From positions 49,605,172 to 49,669,171 of the forward strand of contig NW_020312817.1 of assembly GCF_003265705.1 (NCBI RefSeq): a DNA stretch of 64,000 nt, given 5' to 3'. The number at the start of each line of letters is the position of its first letter. Within the stretch, counting starts at the first letter, position 1. Made by a program: the position numbers and the translations under genes. Below are positions 31,652 to 43,004 of the stretch, piece by piece. Source of the stretch: Callorhinus ursinus. Lineage: Eukaryota; Chordata; Mammalia; Carnivora; Otariidae. The notes under the pieces are model-generated. The model saw only the letters and a program-made list of their open reading frames with translations, ran no database searches and had not been told where the DNA came from.

Positions 31652-31945
31652 AGAATCATCTTGAGAATACAAAAAAACAACGTGGAGGAAGATTGAGAAC
31701 ATAGGTTCCCAGTACTTAGTCACAAGTGGTTGCAGAGATTTTCCTTTTAGTGTTCTCTATTTAAAACTTTAAAGATGCCCTGCCGTGGTTCTGCAAGCAT
31801 AGAGCTGCTGGAGGGGGAGTACAATGGAAAAAAAAAACAACACCCAAAGTTAGGAAGAGATAAAGGAGGGAAATCAAGAGAGAGAATATATTTTGAAACT
31901 AAATTTAAGGATTTCCTTTATTCAGATTGCAAGCATCAGTCTTTG

Positions 31946-32290
31946 CTTGGGCTGTGATAGCAAAATACTATAAACTGAGTGGCTTAATCAACAACAAAAA
32001 GTTACTTCTCACAGTTGTGGAAGCTGAAAGCCCGAGATCAGGGTGCCAGCATGGTTGTGTTCAGGAGAGGGTGCTCTTCTGCTTGCAGGCAGCTGACATC
32101 TCGGATCCTCACATGGCAGAAAGAGAGTAAGTGAGCTCTCTGGCCTCTCAGGAGTGGACTAGTCCCATTTGTGAGGCTCCACACTCATGACCTAATCACC
32201 TCCCACAGGCCCTACCTCCAAATACCATCAAATTAAGGATTAAATTTCAACATGAATTTTGAGGTACATATACATTCAGTCCATAACAGC
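31946..32290. repeat. Ancient interspersed repeat
   Basis: Contains TTCTCACAGTTGTGGAAGC, CTCATGACCTAATCACCTC and CATTCAGTCCATAACAG, a common old mammalian dispersed repeat whose family I do not assign. Confidence 0.55.
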
Positions 32291-33449
32291 ATCCAAATAA
32301 GTGCTAAGAAATTCTATCCTCTTATTTCTACCTCAAGTTGCCCATTAATTCGACAAACTGATAGGGCCCCTTCACCTGTGAAGGAACATTCTCCTCGCAG
32401 CATTGTACATGGAAAGGGGGCCTAGAGGGAAGGGAAAGTGGTGGGAGAGCAACCTGCTTTTGAGGTTCTCTAGGTGTTGGGTACTAGAGCCTTCACTTTG
32501 GGAAGCCTGTCAGTTAGCTGGAGCTATGACCCTTCAACTTTATAAATGATGATGTAACACATTTCTACTGAAGAACTTTAAGACTGACAAATGTTCACAG
32601 AAAGGGGCCAGATAGCAACATGGGTATTCATCATGAGCTAAGTGGTTTCAACCTCTCTGCTCCACAGGTCAGGTTAGAAATTCTAAACCTGTCAATAATT
32701 AAACAATGGGGCGAATACCAAGGAAAGCTTTGCTTCACATGCAGCAACAGGACAGAGCTACAAGAAAACAAACTTTCTCTAGAATATAACTGAGAGCAGC
32801 CCCTTGAACTTCCTTCATCCAAGCCATACCTACAGGCCAAAGATGTGCTTCTCAACCAACAGAAAAGAATAGCAGAGATGCCATGGACGCAACCTTTTCC
32901 CATAGGAATGGACGTGTGAACGCACGAGAGGGTGATGGAGCTGCAGTCAGCACTGGATGCAGCGAAGAAGGGTATAGAACAGCACCCAGGGAAGACAACT
33001 TTCTCCATCCCTATCCCTACCCAAATTCTGGATTTATAGACACTCAGGTTAGTCTATCCATTTTCAGAGAATTAGCTCAGGGGAGAAGGAAGTGCAAGGA
33101 TTTCTTGTCCCCTGAAATTGCTAAATAAGACTTCACAAAGAGGTGCACAAGAATCATAAGATGACTGAAATAAATGTAAAAGGTGGAGAAGAATTTTACA
33201 GACGTTAGAGGTCATTTCTCCCTGGCCTGCTGTGCCCTTCACAGTAAGCCACAGGTATGGTAAGCCCCACTATTCCTGCCTTGTTAATGAGTAGGAGACG
33301 GCAGATACACAGCAAGTAACATCAAAGGGAATGACATAAACCAGCTTGCATGCCATGGGAAAGTTAAGAAAAAAACTGTCCAGTAGTTTTAGTTCTGGGA
33401 CAGAGTAGGGGTTTCCAACTTAAAGATTTGTGTCCCTAGGGTCATGGGT
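32291..33449. other. Gene-free stretch
   Basis: No recognised gene or repeat. A 125-codon minus-strand open frame (33008-32631) shows no likeness I know. Confidence 0.4.
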
Positions 33450-34100
33450 CATTTCTTAATTTTTCATATCTTATTCCTGGTATTAATAGCTTAAGAAAGT
33501 AGAGTTTCCCCAATTACTGATTTATAATGTTTATAAACAGCGCACAAAATGCTCCATTTCACAAACAGTAACATTCACTGATCTCTTTAAATGCAATTTA
33601 AATCCTTATTTTAAACTAAGTGCAATAATAATTTAATAAAGTATAGCTAATTACATACAAAATATGTATATCCTGAACTATAGGAAGGTGAGGAAGTGGT
33701 TTCCATAGCCATATTTGATTTTAATCAAGTACATATTTCCATAATGAACAAGAACTAATAAATATGTTAATAAAACACTACCCCAAATGCTTATTCTGCC
33801 ATCAGCTCTTTAACAATTCCATTCCAACTACTACTAAAAGCGTGTATTTTAGAAGCTTTAATCTGATCCAGGAGAATGAGTTCTACAACTTGACATATAG
33901 TATGTATCAGCCCCAAAGGTTTTAAGTCAAAAAAGCTTTCCAACACAAGCATTCACATGAAATTTAGTTTCTCCAAAAAATCACTCGCTATCTAAAGAAA
34001 AGAATAAAGCAAGTTATCTTTTAATACATAAACATTCTTACAAAAGACTATATTCCAATATCACTTTCTACTTAACAGAAACACAGACCAGTTCACTATC

Positions 34101-34180
34101 CTTATTTTTCAGTTTTTATTTAAATTCCAGTTAACATACAGTGTGAAATTAATTTCAGGTGTACAATATAGTGACTCAAC
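34101..34180. repeat. L1 fragment
   Basis: TTAAATTCCAGTTAACATAC, then TTTCAGGTGTACAATATAGTG: a common L1 fragment of carnivores, next to the TAF13 retrocopy. Confidence 0.6.
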
Positions 34181-34189
34181 AGGTCATTA

Positions 34190-34950
34190 TCTTTAATCTG
34201 TTAGATTACTGTTGTCCAGAAACTTGAAAATAATGAAACATATTTCAGGTATCACAGGGTCAAAGTGACATTTAGATTTCACATATTAAACAGCTGTAGT
34301 ATAGCTTACAATGGCACAAAGACACCTAATACAAGTACTACTTCATCATTTGGAGTCAAAAGTCAGAAGGAACTGTGTGGTTTGCAAGATAATTTAACTT
34401 TTGTGTGGTCATTGAAAACCAGTAAGTAATTCAAATATGATAATATCAAAGGCAATTAAAACTCAGATATCACTCTAAAATTGAAGACATGAGAATTTTG
34501 TGTTTCTCCATCTTTCAATTACATGGACCTTACTGTAGAAAATATTCAGTTACTATCTATGGCTGCCCCACAAGATAATGAAGGTTCAGAAATTAGAAAG
34601 AGTGTCAAATCCATAGTAGGCTTCATCAAATTCTTTTCCAGCCTGTTTCAATTCTTCATTCACAGTAATCACGAGTAACCTTAGCAAACTTCCCTGGACC
34701 CTTTCAAATCAAGAAGATGAAATCTTCAACTTGTAATTGATCTTGTCTTTCAATTGACATTGCCTTGTGCATCATTTCAGTGATGAACTCTATGACAAGG
34801 TCTTCAAGAATATCTGCTGGCTCTGTGTAAGTATTCTGATCATCCCCCGAACAAATATATATTGCAATTGTTTAGAAAAAGTCTTTTCTGCACCTTGTCC
34901 ATTTTCTTCATCAAAGATGGGGTTTTCTTCCCCATCTTCTCAAGGTCATT
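34190..34950 (-). pseudogene. TAF13: TAF13 processed pseudogene
   Basis: Minus strand. Intronless text matches TAF13, the small histone-fold subunit of TFIID: EEENPIFDEENGQG (near 34930), FSKQLQ, then DDQNTYTEPADILEDL and VIEFITEMMHKAMS, then QVEDFIFLI and NEELK. Broken by a frameshift near the GDDQ segment, an Arg-to-stop change (CGA to TGA) after FIFLI, a further shift before NEELK, and a one-base loss at the normal stop (about 34605). The text left of 34605 reads like a 3' UTR and may extend further left. No function expected. Confidence 0.85.
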
Positions 34951-34956
34951 TTTATT
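34951..34956 (-). other. AATAAA at the NECAP1/TAF13 retrocopy junction
   Basis: Minus-strand AATAAAA occurs exactly between the two retrocopies and may be a worn polyadenylation signal or tail of the first. Confidence 0.35.
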
Positions 34957-35809
34957 CTTCAAGTCCGTTCTTGATGTTCTGCCAAGGCTGTTCAGCCCTG
35001 GACTTAGTTGGATGGCTGTGGTGCCAGGTTTGGAACAGAGCTGGATGCAGGGCCAAAGTCTCCCCAAGTCATTGCTCAGAGCCTGGAGCTTGTGTCATGA
35101 CAGGAGTAGGAGAAGCCCATCCTAAAAGGTTATCTGTGTCACTACCTCCATGGTTAGATTTGGAATGGATGGTGGGGGCAACATTGTTGCTCATGGCATC
35201 ATCTGAGGATGAAGGAGGAATAGTGACTTTGCCTCCAAGTGGGTCTGGGAGTAAACTTAGACCCCCAGTCCCCTGTAGTCCTGGGCTAAGAAACCCATCA
35301 TCTCTTGGTTGCAAGTTTCCCATTAATCAACTTGATGATCTGTCCTTCCTTGAAGCCCAGATCCAACTTGGGATGAGTGTCCAGTTCTTGAGATGCACTG
35401 GACATCTTAGATACTTGCTTTACCCACTTGAAGTAATTTTGCAGAAGGATGTCAAAGGCATCACCTGATCTATGAAGTAAATGTCAGTGAAAGCACTATG
35501 CCCAGTGTCATCCTGGAACCAGATTACACAGTAGAAGCTGGAATCTGTCACTATCTCCTCAACAATGATAGGATATTGTTTCTACTGGTGCTCATAGAAA
35601 GAGCTCCCGTGATATTTTATACTCGAGTTGATAGGCAACCTTCCCTTCTAAAGTGATTTGGAGGTGACCAGTCTAAGTAGGCTGTCCTGAAGTCCAGCCT
35701 GTAGCTGCTGTTGGAAGTACTGGGCAGAATCTGGTAGATGTTGACATCCAGCTTCATATAGAGTTCAAAGCTTGTATTTTGACTGTGCTCTCTTGGCCCT
35801 ACTCTCCAT
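34951..35809 (-). pseudogene. NECAP1: NECAP1 processed pseudogene
   Basis: Minus strand. Intronless copy of NECAP1, an adaptin-ear-binding coat protein of clathrin endocytosis. Visible pieces: KLDVNIYQI (near 35745), [37 protein letters not shown] (near 35250), SKSNHGGSDTDNLL and, in another frame, ASSSVPNLAPQPSN with Trp changed to stop. Several frameshifts and stops. The start-equivalent ATG is about 35809, the normal stop equivalent at 34992. The TAF13 copy follows within about 45 nt. Confidence 0.85.
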
Positions 35810-35967
35810 GCCTACTAAGTCTCTTGTAATCTCTAGGTTCTTTCTTGCTTTCTTTTTCTTTATAATTTATTTGTTGAAGGAACTATTTCTTAGAGTCTGG
35901 ATTTAAAATATATCCTCATGGTGTTAATAGATTCCTCTGCCTTCCACATTTCCTATACATTTTTAGA

Positions 35968-36060
35968 TTTATAGCTGTGATTCTCAAAGTGTGGTCCCCT
36001 GACCACCAGCATCAGCACCACCTGGAAATTTGTAAGATATGTTAATTCCTACCTCACGAG
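35968..36060 (+). repeat. MER5A-like hAT relic
   Basis: TTCTCAAAGTGTGGTCCCCTG then CAGCATCAGCACCACCTGG, the MER5A head; truncated. Confidence 0.65.
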
Positions 36061-36915
36061 AGGAGCTGGCCACCTCAGAGGGGCAGGCCATCAAGGTCAC
36101 CATCTTGGTGAGGCTTAGCATCCCATTTTTGAAGTCATCCATTGAAGAATAAAGGTCAAAACAACTGGGGTAGGGAGGGATAAAATATTGGGTAAGGTAG
36201 TGGTTGGTCTCTTGATGGGATGGCATGAAAGTATTTCTAGGTTTTAATCAACGAAAAATTAAAAAATTTTTTGCATCATGTCAGAACAAATGGAATGCTG
36301 GATTTATGGTTAAAAAGTTAACTTAGTTGATTTAATGTATTTTGAAAACTATATGCCTACTAAGGGTCCAAGTTTCCCTGCCTTTCTTGGAGAAGTGTGG
36401 GGACAAGTGTTCTCTCTCCCTCAGTGCCTAGGCTATCAAATCTTGGCACTTTCTAGATGACAAGGTAGCTTAGAAATGGCTGACCCTCTCCTGGAGTTTT
36501 AGGTCACGTATATACTTGGCAGCCGAGGGCACCTGGTTTAGATGATCCTTGGCTGGACCTTTCACCTGCAGCAACAGCTTGTCAAGTGTCCGTAGAGAGT
36601 TGAAAGCCAGGCCTGTTTTCCCTTCTGATCTTGGTGGAAAGAGTCAGCCCATGACTGGCCATTCTAGAAGACAATCAGAACCTATGCAAACAATTGAGCA
36701 AGGACCAATAGGTGAGACTGAACTTTTGTGAACTCATGGAGTAAACACAACTTGCTTACCAAATTATGAAATCAAACTTTGTTTTCCAAAGTCTCAGATC
36801 TCAGTGGGCAAAATGTAAGATAAATTATGTGAGACTATGTTGATACTACTTTGTAAAAAGAAAAAAAAAGCAAAGGATAGGCTCTATGCATTTGTTAACA
36901 CTCTTAGAAATGAAC
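36061..36915. other. Gene-free stretch
   Basis: No gene or clear repeat recognised. Near 36470-36720 the minus strand reads a short protein-like piece (SLRTLDKLLLQVKG) that I cannot identify. Confidence 0.35.
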
Positions 36916-37117
36916 TTTGGGGCGCCTGGGTGGCTCAGTCGTTAAGCGTCTGCCTTCGGCTCGGGTCATGATCCCAGGATCCTGGGATGGAGCCCTGCGT
37001 CCGGCTCCCTGCTCAGCGGGGGGCCTGCTTCTCCTTCTCCCACTCCCCCTGCTTTTGTTCCTGCTCTCACTATCTCTCTCTGTCAAATAAATAAATAAAA
37101 TCTTTAAAAAATGTTAA
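36916..37117 (+). mobile_element. SINEC, full length
   Basis: Head GGGGCGCCTGGGTGGCTCAG, CT-rich body, (AAATA)n tail. Flanked by the perfect duplication AAATGAAC at 36908 and 37118. Confidence 0.95.
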
Positions 37118-37379
37118 AAATGAACGCTAAAAGAGAATGGATTTTACTGTATATAAACTTTTAAAAGGGGATTAAAAAAGAGTACTTAGATGAACACAAT
37201 GATAAAACAAGTAGTTGACCTCAACTTGTTAGAGTTTTCCTACATATTTACACAATGATATAGGAAATTCATTTTTCAGTAGGGGAAAAGAATCCTGTTT
37301 TGTACAGTAAGTAGTTGGGCTCCTGTTTTAAATGAAGATATGTTGTCTGAAAAAGAAATCTCCCCACTGATGCTAGGTT

Positions 37380-37620
37380 AGTGGGGGTCAGAGTGAGGAA
37401 GGGTACAGAGACTGGAACTTATCCATTCTGCTCTTGAAGGACATTTAGGTTGCTTCCAAGTTTGAGCACCTATAAACCAGGCTGTATAAATATCCTTGTT
37501 CACATACCCTGGTACACATGTACAAAAGTGGAATTGCTTGGTCGTTTGGTATGTGTATTTTCATCCTTATTAAATATTGCCACATGTTTTTGCAGAGTGG
37601 CCATACTGGTTTACCCCCCA
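37380..37620 (+). repeat. L1-type LINE fragment
   Basis: CATTTAGGTTGCTTCCAAG and ACAAAAGTGGAATTGCTTGG, typical old L1 text. Confidence 0.55.
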
Positions 37621-38354
37621 GCACCAGAATGGGTCCCCTTGCCTGGAGTCAAGTGCTTTCCCATAGAGAATAGGGGGAAATAAGCCTTGGAAAGAATGAG
37701 GAAGCTGGGCAGGGGAAGGCCTTGGGTGCCAATCCAAGGAGCTCAGACTTTATTTGACTGCCCTGGAAAGCCTCTGGTGATTTGGGGGCAGGGAACAAAA
37801 TGCAAAAATGAGGTTTAGGAGAGTGAGCCTTTAACGCTCTCAATTAGTTTGTGTTGTGGGGAGAATAGGGATGATCATGGGTTTGGCTTAGGCCAGCAGC
37901 AGGATTCAAGTTCACAAGAGAGAGATTTGTGGGGAGAAGGTGCACATGGGGATGCTGAGCAAATGCTGTGGGGCAGAGATCCGGAGCGCTCAGCTCTACC
38001 AACGCTAGTCCTTAAATAATCCTGTTAGCCTATCGCACACTGCTTGTGGGCGTGTGAAGCACTACAGTCCTTCTGGAGAACCCTGTGGTGGGATTCAGCA
38101 AAGATGAAGATGCATGTGCCTAAAGATCCAAATGTCCCCAAATACACCAAAACAAAACAAACAGGCAAACAAAACCACCCCCAAAGGAAGGGACTTCAGG
38201 AAGGAAAGAACTGTCAACAATGTCAAATATACCAGAGGGGTCTATTCAAGAAAAGCCCTAAAAAGCATCCACAGACTTTGGCTAGTAGGCGTCTGATGAT
38301 GAGCTTTGCCAGAGAAATGTTTGTAACACAGTGGGAGCAAAAATCCAAACACAG

Positions 38355-38551
38355 GGGCATCTGGGTGGCTCAGTCATTAAGTGTCTGCCTTCGGCTCAGG
38401 TCACAATCCCAGTGTCCTGGGATCGAGCCCCGCATCGGGCTCCCTGCTCATCGGGAAGCCTGCTTCTCCCTCTCCCACTCCCCCTGCTTGTGTTCCCTCT
38501 CTTGCTGTGTCTCTCTCTGTCAAATAAATAAATAAAATCTTTTAAAAAAAT
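38355..38551 (+). mobile_element. SINEC, full length
   Basis: Complete head, body and tail, with 13-bp duplication AATCCAAACACAG (38342) and AATCCAAGCACAG (38552), one mismatch. Confidence 0.95.
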
Positions 38552-38639
38552 AATCCAAGCACAGTGGTTTGAGGGGAGAGCAAGTGGTAGCAAAAGGTAA
38601 CCGTGTGCGTAACATGCTGTCAGGATGGTTGGCTGAGCA

Positions 38640-39120
38640 CAGACTCAGCACACAGAAACATTTAGGATGTGATGAAAGTAACATTTCAAACTATTGGATA
38701 AAGGATACATAATTTGACAAATGGTGATGTAGCACGGGGTGGGGAGGGGTAATAAAGTTAAATCTTTATCTTACACCATACACTAAATTCAAGTCAGATG
38801 ACTTTTAGAACTAGATGAAAATATAGGTGTACATAAACTTGGGGATGGTTAAAGTGCTTCTGAGATTGCCAACAAAACTAGAAACCTTAATGGAAAAATA
38901 TGGATAAATTTGACTTCTTTAAAACACACACACATGCACTAAGCCCTTTGGGAAGGAAAAAAAAAGTCCATTAAAATTGAATAACAAATGACAACATAGA
39001 AAAATATTTACAATATATGAAAATTCTTATACATAAATAAGAAAAGAGAAACACACCAGTATAAACATAAATACGAATAGCAATTCACAAATAATCCAGT
39101 GGTTCAATACCAGCCGAAAA
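38640..39120 (+). repeat. L1 ORF2 3' fragment
   Basis: A-rich text such as ATGGATAAATTTGACTTC and GAAAAATATTTACAATATAT matches the L1 ORF2 end; decayed. Confidence 0.5.
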
Positions 39121-39278
39121 AATTCAACCTTAATAAGAATCAAATCTCTAGTTTCAAGAGGAACTGAACTCTTACATTTACTTCTCTTTCCTCCCTAAGT
39201 TCAACTGAAACTATATTTTTTAATGAAAGAAAGGAAAGAAAAGGGGAAAATTCCAAAGCAATGCTGGAAAACAAGTAT

Positions 39279-39724
39279 GGTAGTTCTCCCTTACGTAGAT
39301 ACATTCCTAGACCGTCATGGATGCCTGAAACCACAGATGTACCGAACTCCATATAGACTATGTTTTTTCCTATACATGCATACATATGTTAATTTATAAA
39401 TTAGGCACAATAAGAGATTAACAACAAGTAATAATAAAATAGAACAATTATAATGATATACTGTAATAAAAGTTATGTGAATGTGCTCTCTCTCTCAAAA
39501 CAGTTTATTGTATGTTACTACTGTTCTGGTAACGCTGTGAGATGAGAAAATGCCCATGTGATGAGATGAAGTGAGTGGAATGACGTAGGCGCTGTGACAT
39601 ACGTAGCCTTAGGCTCCTGCTGACCTGCTAATGAAGGAGGAGCACCTGCTTTTGGACCACAGTTGACTGCAGGTAACTGAAACCATAGAAGGTGAACCTG
39701 TGGGGAAGCGGGGACTGCTGTATG
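39279..39724. mobile_element. Tigger-like DNA transposon relic
   Basis: Ends resemble inverted copies: TAGTTCTCCCTTACGTAG on the left and AAGCGGGGACTGCTGTA on the right, with TA at both borders. Interior GATGAGATGAAGTGAG and GGTAACTGAAACCATAG are typical of a Tc1/mariner-Tigger family. No intact transposase. Confidence 0.55.
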
Positions 39725-41061
39725 GTAGATTCTTTGGGATCTGACACCAAGTTCTTGTCCCTTTGGCAGGAAAGTCCTCCAGCCTCACTCCACTCACGTG
39801 GTTCAGGTGGGACAGCCATGTTCCTGCAGAGCCGGCTTCCTAGCCGAGGCTGAATGGCTCAGCCTGGGGCACAGTGAGGGGAAGGGATGCCTCTCACCCC
39901 ACCACCCGCCCTCAGCTTGGGTTCTGTTTTATGGAAGAGATACATCACCGGCGATTGGAAGACCAAATGTAACTTTACCATTGGTCAAGACTTAGAAACC
40001 TTGTGATACATTCTTGGATAGGCTCTCTTAAGCTCTGTTGCACCCTCCTCATGGGAGAGATTAGAAAGCCCCAAATCTTATTTCTCAGTGTCCCTTGCTG
40101 CTAGAGTTCTGGACGTAAACTGAACTTGCATCACCCTTGCAGAGGAACCTGCCTCCTCACATGGAGAGAAGAGGGATCACCTGAGAATTGGGCAGAGTGG
40201 GAAAGCCCCGAGGCCCCGAGACATCAGGCATTGTGTCAGTCAGTGGCAGTGGGGGCACGTCAGGCCGTGTGCCCCAGCCTCCATCCTGTTTTACTCACAC
40301 ACAACAAATGAACGACTGTTCTTCTACAGCAAGGCAGAAAGGCTCTCAAAGTAAATAAGAATTCTTGGAATTATGTTTTTTGTTTTAAGCGAAAAAAAAA
40401 GTAAATAAGAATGTGCATTGGTTGACAGCAAAGGTGTTATTAGAGCTGAACAGAGAACAGGCAAGAACTCCAGTGAACCCCCAGTGGACACTGGACACAA
40501 GCAGGAAAGCACATTGCTGCCTCCCTATTTCCTTTATCAGGAAGGATCCTCAGCCTGCAGACCTGTTCCCTTCGGGCATCCTGTCCCCTCATCAACCCAG
40601 GGTGAACCTCACCCTCTAATTCCCCCATGAAGTGAAAAACCAAAACCAAAACCAAAAGCTAAAATATCTGAACTAAATATCCAAATGATTCAAACAAAAT
40701 CTGGGTGGGTCGAAACCAAAGCGTCTTCCTGGAATGCTTGGCAGTGACGGCCCAACGGGTCTTCCCACCTGTGCTGCAATCCACTCTGAAGCCAATCTTT
40801 CCATTCTTGTATCGGGTCCCATTCCACATTCCTTGGAGCTCAGACACATTTGCTGATAATTATGTCTCTCCCTAGAATGGCCCAGTCCTTTTCCTCCCAA
40901 ACCCGCCCTGTACCTGGGAAACTGCCCCCCCCCCAGTTCCTGGGGTACACTGCATTCTTCCACCACTTAGGTCTTTGTTTTTATGGCTCCTTCTGTCCTG
41001 CCTGCTGTTCCAAATCCCACCCCTATACCCTTTCCCTTCACGTCCTACTGAAGGCCATTTT
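39725..41061. other. Gene-free stretch
   Basis: No gene or strong repeat seen; only short open frames. Confidence 0.5.
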
Positions 41062-41088
41062 CTCCATGAAGTATTTCTATTTCTTCCT

Positions 41089-41228
41089 TTCCTTTCCTTT
41101 TTTCCTTTCCTTTCCTTTCCTTTCCTTTCCTTTCCTTTCCTTTCCTTTCCTTTCCTTTCCTTTCCTTNNNNNNNNNNTTCCTTCCTTCCTTCCTTCCTTC
41201 CTTCCTTCCTTCCTTCCTTCCTTCTTTC
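41089..41228. repeat. (TTTCC)n then (TTCC)n microsatellite with assembly gap
   Basis: Pentamer array left of the gap, tetramer array right of it. Ten N at 41168-41177 mark an unresolved length. Confidence 0.95.
41168..41177. other. Assembly gap (10 N)
   Basis: Ten undetermined bases inside the microsatellite; the real missing length is unknown. Confidence 1.
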
Positions 41229-42094
41229 CTCTTTCTCTTTCTTTCTGAGAGAGTGCGCATGCACACAGGCTTGTGCGCCTGTGTGCACACAAGGGGGCAG
41301 TGCAGCAGGAGAGGGAGAAAGAATCTTAAGCAGGCTCCATGCCCAGTGCAGAGCCTGACATGGAGCTCCATGAGCGGCCCATGCAGGGCCTTCACAGGCT
41401 GAGTCTCACGACCCTGAGATCATGACCGGAGCAGAAATCAAGAGTTGGATGCTCAACTGATTCTGCACCCAGCTGCCCCTCCATGAAGTGTTTCTTTAAC
41501 ACATAGGGCCTAATCTATGGCCCAAGACTTTGAAGGTAAGCAATGACCATTTGTGAAATGAGTAAGTCCTCTAAACATCTATGGTTTCTCTTTTACTGAA
41601 CCCCTCCCTCCCTTTGTGCTGTTTTATGGGGCCTTGCACTCTTCTGCTTGTGTATTTGTCTAATTCCCGATTTGCTGGAAACTCCCTGAGGCTGGAGGCT
41701 GTGTCTTCTGGGCCAGGCTATCCCCATCTGCCCCAGACAAGGGGTTTCCTAGGTTGCAGTTCGTTCAGAGCTGAAACTGGAAAAGTGTCAGGCAAACCAA
41801 GGTGAGTCGGTCATCCTAGTCTTGCTAGTCTTTGACTTCATGGATTATGGGAAGAAAGTAGGATGTAGGGTTAAAGTTATGGCTCAGCCATGGCCTCCAA
41901 AACACACTTTTCCACATGTCTGCTGCATGTGTGGCTTTTCCACTGGGGGAAACCCCAGTGAGCTAGGAACAGAGTCAGGACTTTATACAGAAGATAAGTT
42001 TCCTATCTGAAAGAAAAGGTAAACCCTGAAATATGGGTCTGAAAACACTCAGTCAATCTACAATAGGACCTGGGTAAGAAAAGGGGTGGAGTTC

Positions 42095-42290
42095 ATTTTT
42101 TAATGGAGCTTCCAACCCCTGTTCTTCCTCCTACATCTATGAGTCCATGGGCTAGTATTACACGCTCTGAGTCTGTTTCCATATCTGCAAGGTTTCATCT
42201 GGGGATGAAAATCCTTGCCTGGCGGGACTGTTGAGAGTTAAATAAGAGAAGCTGTGTGTGTCACTGAGCCCAGTGCTTGGTGTCCAGAGA
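42095..42290 (+). repeat. MIR SINE relic
   Basis: TGAGTCTGTTTCCATATCTGC and GGACTGTTGAGAGTTAAATAAG, the MIR tail. Confidence 0.7.
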
Positions 42291-42338
42291 TGCCTAGACT
42301 AGCAGAGATTTCAGCATGCTCCTCTTCCTCATCCCTCC

Positions 42339-43004
42339 TACTCTGTGTGCCCACAACCCAAACTGTGTGCCCATCCCCCAGCACTTTGTGCCCACACCCA
42401 ACACTGTGCCCACCCCCAACACTGTGCTCACACCCCAACCTTGTACACCCACACCCCAACTCCTGTGTGCTCACACCCAACACTGTGTGCTCACACATAC
42501 CAACACTGTGTGCCAACCCCAAGACTGTGCTCATACCCCAACCTTGTATACCCACACCCCAACCCTGTGAGCCCACACCCAACACTGTGTGCTCACACCC
42601 CAACCCTGTGTGTTCATACCCCAATTCTGTGTGCCCACACCCAACACTGTGTGTCTGTCCCCAACCCTGTGTGCCCACACCCAACACTGTGTGTCTGCCC
42701 CCCAACACTGTGTGCCTGTACCCCCTACACTGTGCCCACACCCAACACTGTGTACTCACACCCCAACCCTGTGTGTTCACACCCAACACTGTGTGCTCAC
42801 ACCCCAACCCTGTGTGTTCACACCCAGCACTGTGTGCTCACACCCCAACCCTGTGTACTCACACCCTAACCCTATGTGTCTGCCCCCCAACATGGTGTGC
42901 CTGCACCCCCTACACTGTGTGCTCACACCCCAACCCTGTGTGCCCACACCCAAACTGTGTCTGCCCACCAACATTGTGTGCCCACACCCAACACTGTGTG
43001 TCCC
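42339..43004. repeat. Minisatellite, about 30 units of 18-22 bp
   Basis: Diverged tandem units alternate ACACCCAACACTGTGTGCTC and ACACCCCAACCCTGTGTGTTC types. The plus strand is C-rich and nearly free of CpG. Units near 21 bp keep reading frames open on both strands (253 and 189 codons), which are repeat artefacts, not genes. Confidence 0.93.

Larger units (their letters stand above)
41079..41478 (-). mobile_element. SINEC with tail expanded to a microsatellite
   Basis: Minus-strand SINEC (body about 41245-41478, head GGGGCAGCTGGGTGC at the right) whose tail is the TTTCC/TTCC tract. A 17-bp duplication, CTCCATGAAGTATTTCT at 41062 and CTCCATGAAGTGTTTCT at 41479, brackets body and tract together. 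Confidence 0.88.

Noticed and set aside
34767..35468. 233-codon plus-strand open frame
   Set aside because: Antisense to the NECAP1 and TAF13 retrocopies, whose minus-strand reading explains the sequence.
40850..41395. Repetitive frames rich in FLSFP or GKERK across the N gap
   Set aside because: Translation of the TTTCC/TTCC microsatellite.
42339..43004. Regularly repeating units as a possible CRISPR-like array
   Set aside because: Units are contiguous and diverged with no unique spacers, and the host is a mammal.
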